Source: Comamonas suwonensis (GTDB taxonomy: Bacteria > Pseudomonadota > Gammaproteobacteria > Burkholderiales > Burkholderiaceae_C). Taken from it: a DNA stretch of 64,000 bases. Location of the stretch: assembly GCF_012844455.2 (NCBI RefSeq), contig NZ_JABBCQ020000012.1, positions 1-64,000 on the forward strand, in the 5' to 3' direction. The position numbers and the translations under genes are program-made. Below the pieces are notes generated by a model. The model made no database searches. It worked only from the letters and a program-made list of their open reading frames with translations, and had not been told where the DNA came from. Positions 34,503 through 43,300 of the stretch are shown piece by piece (positions within the stretch are counted from its first letter, which is position 1; each line of letters opens with the position of its first letter).

Positions 34503-36236
34503 TCAGTGACCCGATGCGCCGGCTGCGCCCAGACCGGTTTCCGAACGCACCTGCTGTGCATCGAAAGCCTCACGTTCCTTGGCGGCCTGCGCGCTCTTGT
34601 CGAGTACCGAGAACAGCCATACGCCGAAGAAGCCAATCGCCATGGAGAACAGCGCGGGCGAGGCATAGGGGAACCAGGCTGAACCAGCGGGATTGCCCAG
34701 TGTGCCTTCCCATACCGAGGGCGATACAACGGTCAGGCCCACCGAGGAGACCAGACCCATGAAACCGCCGATCACCGCACCCTTGGTGGTGCAGTCTTTC
34801 CACAGCACCGACAGCAGCAGTGGTGGGAAGTTGGCAGAAGCAGCCACCGCAAAAGCCAGCGAGACCATGAAGGCGATGTTCTGCTTCTCGAACACAATGC
34901 CCAGCAGCACGGCCACAACGCCCAGACACAGCGTGGTGATGCGCGAGACCTTGAGTTCGGAAGCACTGTCAGCCTTGCCCTTCTTGACCACCGTGGCATA
35001 CAGGTCGTGTGACACGGCGGAGGCACCCGACAGGGTCAGGCCTGCCACCACGGCCAGAATGGTCGCAAAAGCCACGGCGGAGATGAAGCCGTAGAACACA
35101 TCGCCGCCCACGGTCTTGGCCACCAGCACGGCCGCCATATTGGCCGTGCCTGCACCGCCGTGAATGATGCCCTTGGCTGTGTCGGCCATCTCGGGGTTAG
35201 TCAGCACCAGAGTGATGGCACCAAAGCCGATGATGAAGATCAGCACGTAGAAGTAGCCGATCCAGGTGGTGGCCCAGAACACGCTCTTGCGCGCTTCTTT
35301 GGCGTCAGGCACGGTGAAGAAGCGCATCAGGATGTGGGGCAGGCCCAGTGTGCCGAACATCAGCGCCATGCCGAAGCTGATGGCGGAGATGGGGTCCTTG
35401 ATGAAGCCGCCCGGGCCCATGATGGCCAGGCCCAGCTTTTCTGCCACGGACGGCTCGGCACCGCCATTGGCCGCAATCTGGGTGCGCACCTTCACGCCTT
35501 CGGCAAACAGTGCTTCGGGGCTGAAACCGTACTTGGCCAGCACCATGAAGCCCATGAAGGTCACACCGGCCAGCAGCAGGCAAGCCTTGATGATCTGTAC
35601 CCAGGTGGTGGCCGTCATGCCGCCAAACAGAACATAGACCATCATCAGGCCGCCGACCAGCACCACGGCAATCCAATAGTCTAGGCCGAACAGCAGCTTG
35701 ATGAGCTGGCCCGCACCGACCATCTGGGCAATCAGATAGAAGGCCACGACGACCAGCGTGCCGCAGGCCGCAAAAATGCGGAAGGGTGCTTGTGCAAAAC
35801 GGTAGCCTGCCACGTCGGCAAAGGTGAAGCGACCCAGATTGCGCAGACGTTCTGCTAGCAAAAAGGTGAGCAAAGGCCAGCCGACCAGAAAGCCGATGGA
35901 GTAGATCAGGCCGTCATAACCGCTGGCCATGACGGAGGCGGAAATGCCCAGGAACGAGGCTGCGGACATGTAGTCGCCCGCAATCGCCAGACCGTTCTGA
36001 AAGCCGGTGATGCCGCCGCCAGCGGTGTAGAAGTCCGAAGCCGATTTGGTGCGGCCTGCTGCCCACTTGGTGATCCACAAAGTGGCTACCACGAAGGCGG
36101 TGAACATGATGATGGCCGTCCAGTTGGTGGCCTGCTTGGCGGCATTGCCCACATCGCCGCCAGCTGCTAGCACGGGAGCGGTCGCAGCCAGCGCCGCAGC
36201 GCTTGCCAGCCATTGCAAAGAGTTGCGCTGCTTCAT
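34503..36236 (-). CDS. actP: ActP-type cation/acetate symporter (sodium:solute symporter family)
   Basis: A 577-residue SSS-family symporter with about 13 membrane segments and the N-terminal hydrophobic leader typical of ActP ('[15 protein letters not shown]'). Motifs include '[31 protein letters not shown]' (about residues 68-98), '[34 protein letters not shown]' in mid-protein and '[28 protein letters not shown]'. The likely substrate is acetate or a short carboxylate. It overlaps the DUF485 gene by 4 bases, the same pairing as yjcH-actP in E. coli. Confidence 0.9.
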   Translation of the reverse strand: MKQRNSLQWLASAAALAATAPVLAAGGDVGNAAKQATNWTAIIMFTAFVVATLWITKWAAGRTKSASDFYTAGGGITGFQNGLAIAGDYMSAASFLGISASVMASGYDGLIYSIGFLVGWPLLTFLLAERLRNLGRFTFADVAGYRFAQAPFRIFAACGTLVVVAFYLIAQMVGAGQLIKLLFGLDYWIAVVLVGGLMMVYVLFGGMTATTWVQIIKACLLLAGVTFMGFMVLAKYGFSPEALFAEGVKVRTQIAANGGAEPSVAEKLGLAIMGPGGFIKDPISAISFGMALMFGTLGLPHILMRFFTVPDAKEARKSVFWATTWIGYFYVLIFIIGFGAITLVLTNPEMADTAKGIIHGGAGTANMAAVLVAKTVGGDVFYGFISAVAFATILAVVAGLTLSGASAVSHDLYATVVKKGKADSASELKVSRITTLCLGVVAVLLGIVFEKQNIAFMVSLAFAVAASANFPPLLLSVLWKDCTTKGAVIGGFMGLVSSVGLTVVSPSVWEGTLGNPAGSAWFPYASPALFSMAIGFFGVWLFSVLDKSAQAAKEREAFDAQQVRSETGLGAAGASGH

Positions 36237-36541
36237 GATTTGACGCCTTTGAGAATGTCGCGTGTGAGCTGATCAAACTCGCTGTTGGCGCGGCGCACAT
36301 AGAGGCCGGTAATGATCACGGAAAAGATGATGACGCCCATGCCGATGGGAATGCCCACCGTGGTCACGCCAGCGCCAATGGGCGTAGCCAGGAGTTCTTT
36401 GTCGAATGCGATCAGCGCGACATAGCCGTAGTACACGACCAGCATCAGCAAGGTCAGCGAAAAGCCCAGGCGATTACGTTTGCGGCGCAGTTCCTTGTAG
36501 GCGGGGTTGTTTTGGATTGTCTCTATCACCGGGTCTCTCAC
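36233..36541 (-). CDS. DUF485 membrane protein (YjcH-like)
   Basis: A 102-residue protein with two membrane helices (about residues 25-46 and 60-82) and the DUF485 N-terminus '[22 protein letters not shown]'. It is the small partner gene found upstream of actP-type symporters; its function is not established, possibly assembly or regulation of the transporter. It overlaps the symporter start by ATGA. The 293-base gap to the divergent MHS transporter holds no recognised feature apart from presumptive promoters. Confidence 0.92.
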   Translation of the reverse strand: MRDPVIETIQNNPAYKELRRKRNRLGFSLTLLMLVVYYGYVALIAFDKELLATPIGAGVTTVGIPIGMGVIIFSVIITGLYVRRANSEFDQLTRDILKGVKS

Positions 36542-36834
36542 AGCGTTGTCTCCTTCGAATATTTACAGCCAGCGATCCAGTGCGAATGGCCTGCTGGTCG
36601 GTGCATTCTGAGAAGCCCGTCTGACCGCCTCCTTACTTACGTTATCGGTGTTTCCACCCGGTTTTTCACATCGGGGAAAAATGGATCCGGGTAAGTGCGG
36701 AGAGGGTCGGGTAAAGCCCTGTCTTGAAATTTTGGAAAGCGAATTTTTGTAAGTTAGCGGTCAGTTGTCGCTTTGATATTGGGCAAGCAGGTGAGTTGGC
36801 AGCACCTGATATTTCAAAAATCAAGGAGACAACC

Positions 36835-38517
36835 ATGGCCATCAACGCGACAGCAAATGTAGGAGGTAAGTCGGCCCCGCGGCCGATGACCCCGGAAGAG
36901 CGCAAAGTCATCTTTGCGTCCTCACTCGGAACGGTTTTCGAGTGGTATGACTTCTATCTGTACGGTTCGCTGGCGGCCATCATCGCCAAGCAATTCTTCA
37001 GTGGTCTGGATTCAGGCTCCGCCTTTATCTTTGCGCTGCTGGCCTTTGCGGCGGGCTTCATCGTGCGTCCATTCGGTGCGCTGGTGTTTGGCCGTCTGGG
37101 GGACATGATCGGGCGCAAATACACCTTTCTGGTGACGATTTTGCTCATGGGTCTGTCCACTTTCATCGTGGGCATCCTGCCAACCTACGCCAGCATCGGC
37201 GTGGCTGCACCCATCATCTTGATCGTGCTGCGCATGCTGCAAGGTTTGGCGCTGGGCGGTGAGTACGGCGGTGCTGCCACCTATGTCGCTGAGCATGCGC
37301 CGGACGGCAAGCGCGGTGCCTATACCTCCTGGATTCAGACCACGGCCACGCTGGGCTTGTTCCTGTCGCTGCTGGTGATTCTGGGTGTGCGCACATCGCT
37401 GGGCGAAGAGGCCTTTGCGGACTGGGGCTGGCGCATTCCGTTCCTGGTGTCCATTCTGCTGCTGGCGGTTTCCGTGTGGATTCGCATGACGCTGTCTGAA
37501 TCGCCTGCCTTCCAGAAAATGAAGGCAGAGGGCAAGGTGTCCAAAGCTCCTCTGACGGAATCCTTCGGTCAGTGGAAAAACCTCAAGATTGTGATTCTGG
37601 CGCTGGTTGGTTTGACAGCAGGCCAGGCCGTGGTCTGGTACACGGGACAGTTCTACGCGCTGTTCTTCCTGACGCAGCAGCTCAAGGTGGACGCTGTGAC
37701 GGCCAATCTGCTGATTGCGGCTGCGCTGCTGCTGGGCACGCCGTTCTTTGTGATCTTCGGTACGCTGTCGGACAAAATTGGTCGCAAGCCCATCATCATG
37801 CTGGGCTGCATTCTGGCGGTGCTGACTTACTTTCCCGCGTTCAAGGCGCTGACCGAAGCGGCCAACCCAGATCTGGCTGCGGCACAGGCCCGGAACAAGG
37901 TGGTTATCGTTGCTGACCCTGCGGAATGCTCGTTCCAGTTCAACCCGACGGGGACCTCCAAGTTCACCAGCTCCTGTGACGTGGCCAAGCAAGCGTTGGC
38001 CAATCGCTCGGTGAGCTATGAAAGTGAAGATGCGCCTGCCGGAACGCCTGCGGTCATCAAGATCGGCAGCGACACGATCGCCGGCTATTCACTGGTGGGT
38101 TTGAGTGGCGACGAGCTGAAGGCCAAGGGTGCAGCATTCAACAAGGCCGTGACCGAGACCCTGAAGAAGGACGGCTACCCTGACAAGGCAGACCCGAGCA
38201 AGATGAACAAGCCCGTGATGATCGCCATCTTGTTCTATCTGGTGCTGTTGGTGACCATGGTCTACGGCCCTATCGCAGCCATGCTGGTGGAGCTGTTCCC
38301 CACACGTATCCGCTACACCTCGATGAGCCTGCCTTACCACATCGGTAATGGCTGGTTTGGCGGTCTTTTGCCCACCATGTCGTTCGCCATCGTGGCGCAG
38401 ACCGGCAATATGTATAACGGCCTCTGGTACCCCATCATCATCGCAGGCGTGACCGCTGTGATCGGTACGCTGTTCGTACCCGAAACCAAGGACCGCGACA
38501 TCTACGCAGAAGACTGA
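36835..38517 (+). CDS. MHS-family MFS transporter with periplasmic insert
   Basis: A 560-residue major facilitator of the metabolite:H+ symporter family (ProP/ShiA/KgtP-like). 'SSLGTVFEWYDFYLYGSLAAI' opens TM1, 'FGRLGDMIGRKYTFL' is the TM2-3 loop motif, 'GGEYGGAATYVAEHAP' follows, and 'DKIGRKPIIMLG' is the TM8-9 motif. Between TM9 and TM10 a soluble stretch of about 115 residues (340-455) with exactly two Cys ('AECSFQF', 'TSSCDVA') should face the periplasm. The substrate may be an organic acid. AAGGAG precedes the ATG at 36835. Confidence 0.9.
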   Translation: MAINATANVGGKSAPRPMTPEERKVIFASSLGTVFEWYDFYLYGSLAAIIAKQFFSGLDSGSAFIFALLAFAAGFIVRPFGALVFGRLGDMIGRKYTFLVTILLMGLSTFIVGILPTYASIGVAAPIILIVLRMLQGLALGGEYGGAATYVAEHAPDGKRGAYTSWIQTTATLGLFLSLLVILGVRTSLGEEAFADWGWRIPFLVSILLLAVSVWIRMTLSESPAFQKMKAEGKVSKAPLTESFGQWKNLKIVILALVGLTAGQAVVWYTGQFYALFFLTQQLKVDAVTANLLIAAALLLGTPFFVIFGTLSDKIGRKPIIMLGCILAVLTYFPAFKALTEAANPDLAAAQARNKVVIVADPAECSFQFNPTGTSKFTSSCDVAKQALANRSVSYESEDAPAGTPAVIKIGSDTIAGYSLVGLSGDELKAKGAAFNKAVTETLKKDGYPDKADPSKMNKPVMIAILFYLVLLVTMVYGPIAAMLVELFPTRIRYTSMSLPYHIGNGWFGGLLPTMSFAIVAQTGNMYNGLWYPIIIAGVTAVIGTLFVPETKDRDIYAED

Positions 38518-38529
38518 TTCGCTTCATGA

Positions 38530-38556
38530 GTGCTGCAATTTACGCAGCACTATTTT
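38530..38556 (+). terminator. Intrinsic terminator 1 after the MHS transporter
   Basis: GTGCTGC (38530-38536) and GCAGCAC (38544-38550) form a stem with a 7-base loop followed by TATTTT. Confidence 0.75.
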
Positions 38557-38557
38557 C

Positions 38558-38596
38558 AATGCCCGCAAGGCGAATGCCGCGCGGGCATTATCGTTT
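38558..38596 (+). terminator. Intrinsic terminator 2 after the MHS transporter
   Basis: AATGCCCGC (38558-38566) pairs with GCGGGCATT (38581-38589), then ATCGTTTTT. It is the second of two tandem hairpins that insulate the transporter from the porin gene. Confidence 0.8.
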
Positions 38597-38775
38597 TTAC
38601 CTAGTGATGAGTTGTGACAAAGGTGTGGCAACAAAGCATCATTGCGTCGATTTTTTGAGCCGCAGATCCAGCATTTCAGAGCGGCCCACCTAGAATCGAC
38701 CCTAGCCGCGGTAAGGCATCAAACCTACAGCCAATGCGGTGCAAAAAACACTATCTCAAGATACAGGAGCATTGA

Positions 38776-39810
38776 ATGACCAAGATGACTCGCATCGCAC
38801 TGGCCGCACTGGCTGTGATGGGCGCAACTACCGCAATCGCACAAAGCAGCGTGACGCTGTATGGTCGTATCAACACCACGGTTGAACGTCAAAAGTCTGG
38901 AAACCAGACCGTCACAGGCATGCAGAACAACGCTTCGCGCTGGGGTATCCGTGGTACCGAAGACCTGGGTGGCGGCTTGAAGGCTGGCTTCACTTTGGAG
39001 TCCGGCTTCAATTCCGATACCGGCACGGGTTCCGGCTGGACACACCCAACGACCGGTATGTCGTTTGCTCGTCAAAGCGAAGTCAATCTGTCGGGCGGCT
39101 TCGGTATGGTGCGTCTGGGTAACTTCGTGCCCGAGTCTTACTATGCAACTGCCGACTATGTCAGCATGCATAACCACGACACGGGTTCTTCCTCGGATGC
39201 TTTCTACGATGACCCAGTTTGGTTTGGTGGTGTCAACGGTGGTGGCCTGAGCACGCGCAACAAGATCGGCTATCGCACTCCTAGCATGGGCGGCGTGACT
39301 GTCGATGCTGCGATCTCTCTGGCTGAAAAGGATCCGGCTTTGTTCCAGAAGAACAAAAATGGTTACGACCTGGCCGCCAACTACAACACCGGTCCTGTGC
39401 ATCTGGGCGCAGGCTACAGCAAGGTTGGCGACAACTGGCAAGCGGCTTTCCGTGGCCTGTACACCTTTGGTCAGTTCACGGTGGGTGGTTACTATCAGCG
39501 TAGCCACGTGGGCTTTGCCCTGCCCGGTCAAGTCGCTGCAGGCAATCGCAACAACTTCCGCCTGTCGGCCATGTATGCACTGGGCGCATCGGAATTCCAC
39601 GCCAACGTGGGTCGTGCCAACAAGTGGAGCAATATCGCCGACTCCGCCGCAACCCAATACACGCTGGGCTACAACTACAACCTGAGCAAGCGCACCAAGG
39701 TCTACGGTTACTACACCAAGGTTAACAACAGCAAGGGCGCTGCTTACATGACCGGCACGGCCGGCGCAGACTTCAGCTCCTTCGCTCTGGGCGTGCGCCA
39801 CAACTTCTAA
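38776..39810 (+). CDS. Outer-membrane trimeric porin (Burkholderiales type)
   Basis: A 344-residue general porin. The signal peptide 'IALAALAVMGATTAIAQ' is cleaved near residue 22, and the mature protein begins 'SSVTLYGRINTTVERQK', the hallmark of betaproteobacterial porins. 'ASRWGIRGTEDLGGGLKAGF', 'SEVNLSGGFGMVRLG' and the terminal 'FALGVRHNF' with C-terminal Phe support a 16-stranded barrel. It passes small hydrophilic solutes. ACAGGAG precedes the ATG. It is flanked by strong terminators, so it is monocistronic. Confidence 0.96.
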   Translation: MTKMTRIALAALAVMGATTAIAQSSVTLYGRINTTVERQKSGNQTVTGMQNNASRWGIRGTEDLGGGLKAGFTLESGFNSDTGTGSGWTHPTTGMSFARQSEVNLSGGFGMVRLGNFVPESYYATADYVSMHNHDTGSSSDAFYDDPVWFGGVNGGGLSTRNKIGYRTPSMGGVTVDAAISLAEKDPALFQKNKNGYDLAANYNTGPVHLGAGYSKVGDNWQAAFRGLYTFGQFTVGGYYQRSHVGFALPGQVAAGNRNNFRLSAMYALGASEFHANVGRANKWSNIADSAATQYTLGYNYNLSKRTKVYGYYTKVNNSKGAAYMTGTAGADFSSFALGVRHNF

Positions 39811-39880
39811 TGTGTGCACTGCGTAAGCGGTGTCTCCAGCACCTGCAGCTGACAATGCAGACCATTACTCCAAGTTCATA

Positions 39881-39908
39881 CCCCATGTCGAAAGACATGG
39901 GGTTTTTT
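39881..39908 (+). terminator. Intrinsic terminator of the porin gene
   Basis: A 9-bp stem CCCCATGTC/GACATGGGG with a GAAA tetraloop and six T. Confidence 0.95.
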
Positions 39909-39960
39909 CTTATGCATTCGGCTTGTGTCAGTAAGCTCCGAGAAATGTGTGCCGGTTTCA

Positions 39961-40164
39961 ATGAATAGCGATCAGCGCATGGAAAGTGCAGCCCTTCGCG
40001 ACAACATCAAAAGACTGGAGACAAGCATGTGGAAGCTGGTGGTTGGATTTATTGTGTTTGCAGCGGTGTCGCTGTTCGTCATCATGAAGGCGGGCGACAA
40101 GGTGGATATGAGTGGTGAAAAGCATGGCGCAGACGCCATCTCTGCTCCGGCAGAAACCAAGTAA
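39961..40164 (+). CDS. Small single-pass membrane protein
   Basis: A 67-residue protein with a charged N-terminus ('MESAALRDNIKRLETSMWK'), one membrane helix ('LVVGFIVFAAVSLFVIM', about residues 26-42) and a short polar tail. It is not recognised as a known family. No clear ribosome site precedes the ATG at 39961; an upstream in-frame start at 39925 would add 12 residues. It stands alone between two strong terminators. The helical N-terminus and single TM recall small coiled-coil membrane proteins, but no function can be proposed. Confidence 0.6.
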   Translation: MNSDQRMESAALRDNIKRLETSMWKLVVGFIVFAAVSLFVIMKAGDKVDMSGEKHGADAISAPAETK

Positions 40165-40182
40165 GAAGCCTGATATCAAACG

Positions 40183-40209
40183 AAAGCCCCGCAAGCCGGG
40201 GCTTTTTCT
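40183..40209 (+). terminator. Intrinsic terminator of the small membrane protein gene
   Basis: AAAGCCCC (40183-40190) pairs with GGGGCTTT (40198-40205), continuing into a T-run. It lies 18 bases after the stop. Confidence 0.9.
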
Positions 40210-40314
40210 TGTGGGCGACTTCGTGATTTTGCAAAGCCGTAATGCACGTGCGGATCTGCGGTGCATGTCAGGACTGCCTAGAATGTTTGGCCTCCATAGA
40301 AAAGACCGCAGAAC

Positions 40315-43300
40315 ATGACGCAAGGCCTGATTCGTATTCGTGGTGCACGCCAGCACAATCTTCGCAATCTGGACATCGATATCCGCACCGGTGAGCTGAC
40401 CGTGGTCACGGGCCCCAGTGGCTCGGGCAAGTCCAGCCTGGTGTTCGATACGCTGTACGCCGAAGGCCAGCGCCGCTATGTAGAGACCTTTTCGGCCTAT
40501 GCGCGCCAGTTTCTGGATCGCATGGACAAACCTGCGGTGGACAAGGTCGAAGGCGTCCCCCCCGCGATTGCGATTGACCAGACCAATCCCGTGCGTAACT
40601 CCCGCTCTACCGTGGGAACGATGACGGAGATCAACGACCACCTCAAGCTGCTGTTTGCGCGTGCTGGCAGTCTGTTTGACCGAGAGACGGCATTGCCCGT
40701 CAGCCACGATACGGCAGACACTATTTATGCCGCTCTGGCGCAGCGCTGTGAAGCAGCGGGCGACCCGCGTATTGCCATCACCTTTCCGGTCGAGTTGCCA
40801 GCCAATACAACCGCAGAAGAAGTAGAGCAATGGCTGTCTGCCAGCGGCTTTACCAAGGTTCAGGCTGAGCGTGAGGTCGAGCGTGCTTTGCCAGCTGGTG
40901 AAGACGTTCCCGCCAAGAGCAAGAAGACCAAAGCGGCACCTGAAAAAATCAAGGTGCTGGACGTGATTGCTGATCGTTTTCGCCTCAGCAAGGCGGAGCG
41001 TGTGCGAGCCATGGAAGCCATTGAAGTCGGCCTCAAGCGTGGCAGTGGCCGTCTCACGGTCTATGTGCTGCCTGAAAGTGGTGCCGAGGCTGAGCCTGAG
41101 CTGTGGAAATTCTCGCAAGGCCTGCATTGCCCCGAAAGCAATCTGACCTACCTGCAGCCCATTCCCTCGCTGTTCTCCTTCAACTCTGCGGTGGGCGCCT
41201 GTGATGCCTGCCGTGGATTTGGCCGCGTGATTGGGGTGGACTGGGGGTTGGTGATCCCTAACGACAAGCTCACGCTGCGCACGGGGGCCATCAAGCCGAT
41301 TCAGACCCCTGCGTGGAAGGAAATTCAGGATGACCTGATGCGCCACTCCGAGGCCGAAGGCATTCCGCGCGATACCGCTTGGGCCAAGCTGACCCAAGAA
41401 CAAAAAGACTGGGTGATCGAAGGCTCACCCAACTGGAACGGCAAATGGAGCCAGACCTGGTACGGCATTCGCCGCTACTTCGAGTATCTGGAAAGCAAGG
41501 CCTACAAGATGCATATCCGGGTGCTGCTGTCCAAGTACCGCAGCTACACCGAATGCCCCACTTGCGGCGGCGCACGCCTCAAGACCGAGAGCTTGCTCTG
41601 GCGCATCGGTGGCAAGCAGGCTGCCGACGCTGTGCTTCCCGTCCATGATGCCAGTGGCCGATACCAGCGCTTTATGCCGCAGGGCGTGAACTGGAGCCGT
41701 GAGCAACTGGAAGGTCTGCCCGGCCTGTGCCTTCATGATCTGATGCGACTGCCTATTACGCGGCTGCGCGAATTCTTTGCTCAGTTGGCACCAAGCGCCG
41801 ATGCCGATAAGAACGATGGCGAGGCGCAGGCGCTCAAAATGCTGCACGCAGAAGTGATGACGCGCCTGCAGTATCTGTGCGATGTGGGCATTGGCTATCT
41901 CACGCTAGACCGTCAGAGCCGCACGCTGAGCGGCGGTGAGGTGCAGCGTATCAACCTGACCACGGCGCTGGGCACCTCGCTGGTCAACACGCTGTTTGTG
42001 CTCGATGAACCATCGATTGGCCTGCACCCACGTGATATGGAACGCATTACCGAAGCCATGCAGCGCCTGCGCGATGCGGGCAACACGCTGGTGGTGGTGG
42101 AACATGACCCGGCCGTCATGTTTGCCGCTGACCGGGTGATCGACATGGGCCCCGGCCCGGGTGCGCGCGGTGGCAATATCGTGTTTGATGGAACACCCGA
42201 TGAGCTGCGCACTGCCGATACCTTGACCGGTGCCTATATGGGGGGGCGCAAGCAAGTCGGTTTCGGGCTCAAGCGCATGGTGCTTGATTTCACGCCGCGC
42301 CTGATTCTGGAGGGTGCGCGCGAGCACAACTTGCAAGACATCAGCGTGGACTTTCCGCTGCAGCGTCTGGTGACGATTACTGGCGTTTCAGGCTCGGGCA
42401 AATCCACGCTGATTCAGGATGTGCTGGTGCCCGCACTGATGCGCCACTTTGGCAAACCCACCGATGCGGCGGGTGCATTTGACCGCCTGCTGGGTGCTGA
42501 TCATCTGGCCGATGTGATGTTTGTGGATCAGTCGCCCATTGGCAAGACGGCGCGCTCCAACCCGGTCAGCTATGTGGGGGCCTGGGATGCGCTGCGCGAG
42601 CTGTTTGCCGTGGCACCGCTGTCGCGCCAGCGCGGTTACACCGCGTCCAAGTTCAGCTTCAACAGCGGCGACGGGCGTTGCCCGACCTGCGGCGGCTCAG
42701 GCTTTGAGCATGTGGAGATGCAGTTTCTCTCGGATGTGTATCTGCGCTGCCCGGACTGCAATGGCACACGTTATCGCCCCGAAATTCTGGAAGTGACAAT
42801 CGAGCGCAATGGCCAGCTCTTGAATGTGGCCGATGTGCTGGATTTGACGGTCGCCGAAGCGGCCTTGCGGTTCTCTCAAGACCGCGATGTGATTCGTGCG
42901 CTGCAGCCCATTGTTGATGTGGGGCTGGAATACGTGAAGCTGGGCCAGCCCGTGCCGACCTTGTCGGGTGGTGAAGCCCAGCGTTTGAAGCTGGCCGGCT
43001 TTCTGGCCGAGGCTGCCAAGGCACAGTCCAAAAGCAAGCAGTCGCTGGCCAAAAAAGGCACGCTGTTCCTGTTTGACGAGCCCACCACGGGCCTGCACTT
43101 TGAAGACATTGCCAAGCTCATGCGTGCGCTGCGCAAACTGCTTGAAGCCGGACATTCGCTGATCGTCATCGAGCACAACCTGGACGTAATTCGCGCCAGC
43201 GACTGGCTGATTGATCTGGGCCCCGAAGGCGGCGATGGCGGCGGTCTGATCGTGGCCCAGGGGACGCCTGAAGATGTGCGCCATGTGAAGGCCTCGCACA

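Noticed and set aside
35160-35684. A His-rich plus-strand frame inside the actP region
   Set aside because: The His/Gln/Asp composition arises from reading membrane-helix codons in reverse; there is no ribosome site and no homology to metal-binding proteins that I can see.
39958-41403. A 481-codon minus-strand frame across the small membrane protein gene and the start of uvrA
   Set aside because: It passes through the intrinsic terminator at 40183-40209 and opposes well-supported coding sequence; the translation shows no domain.
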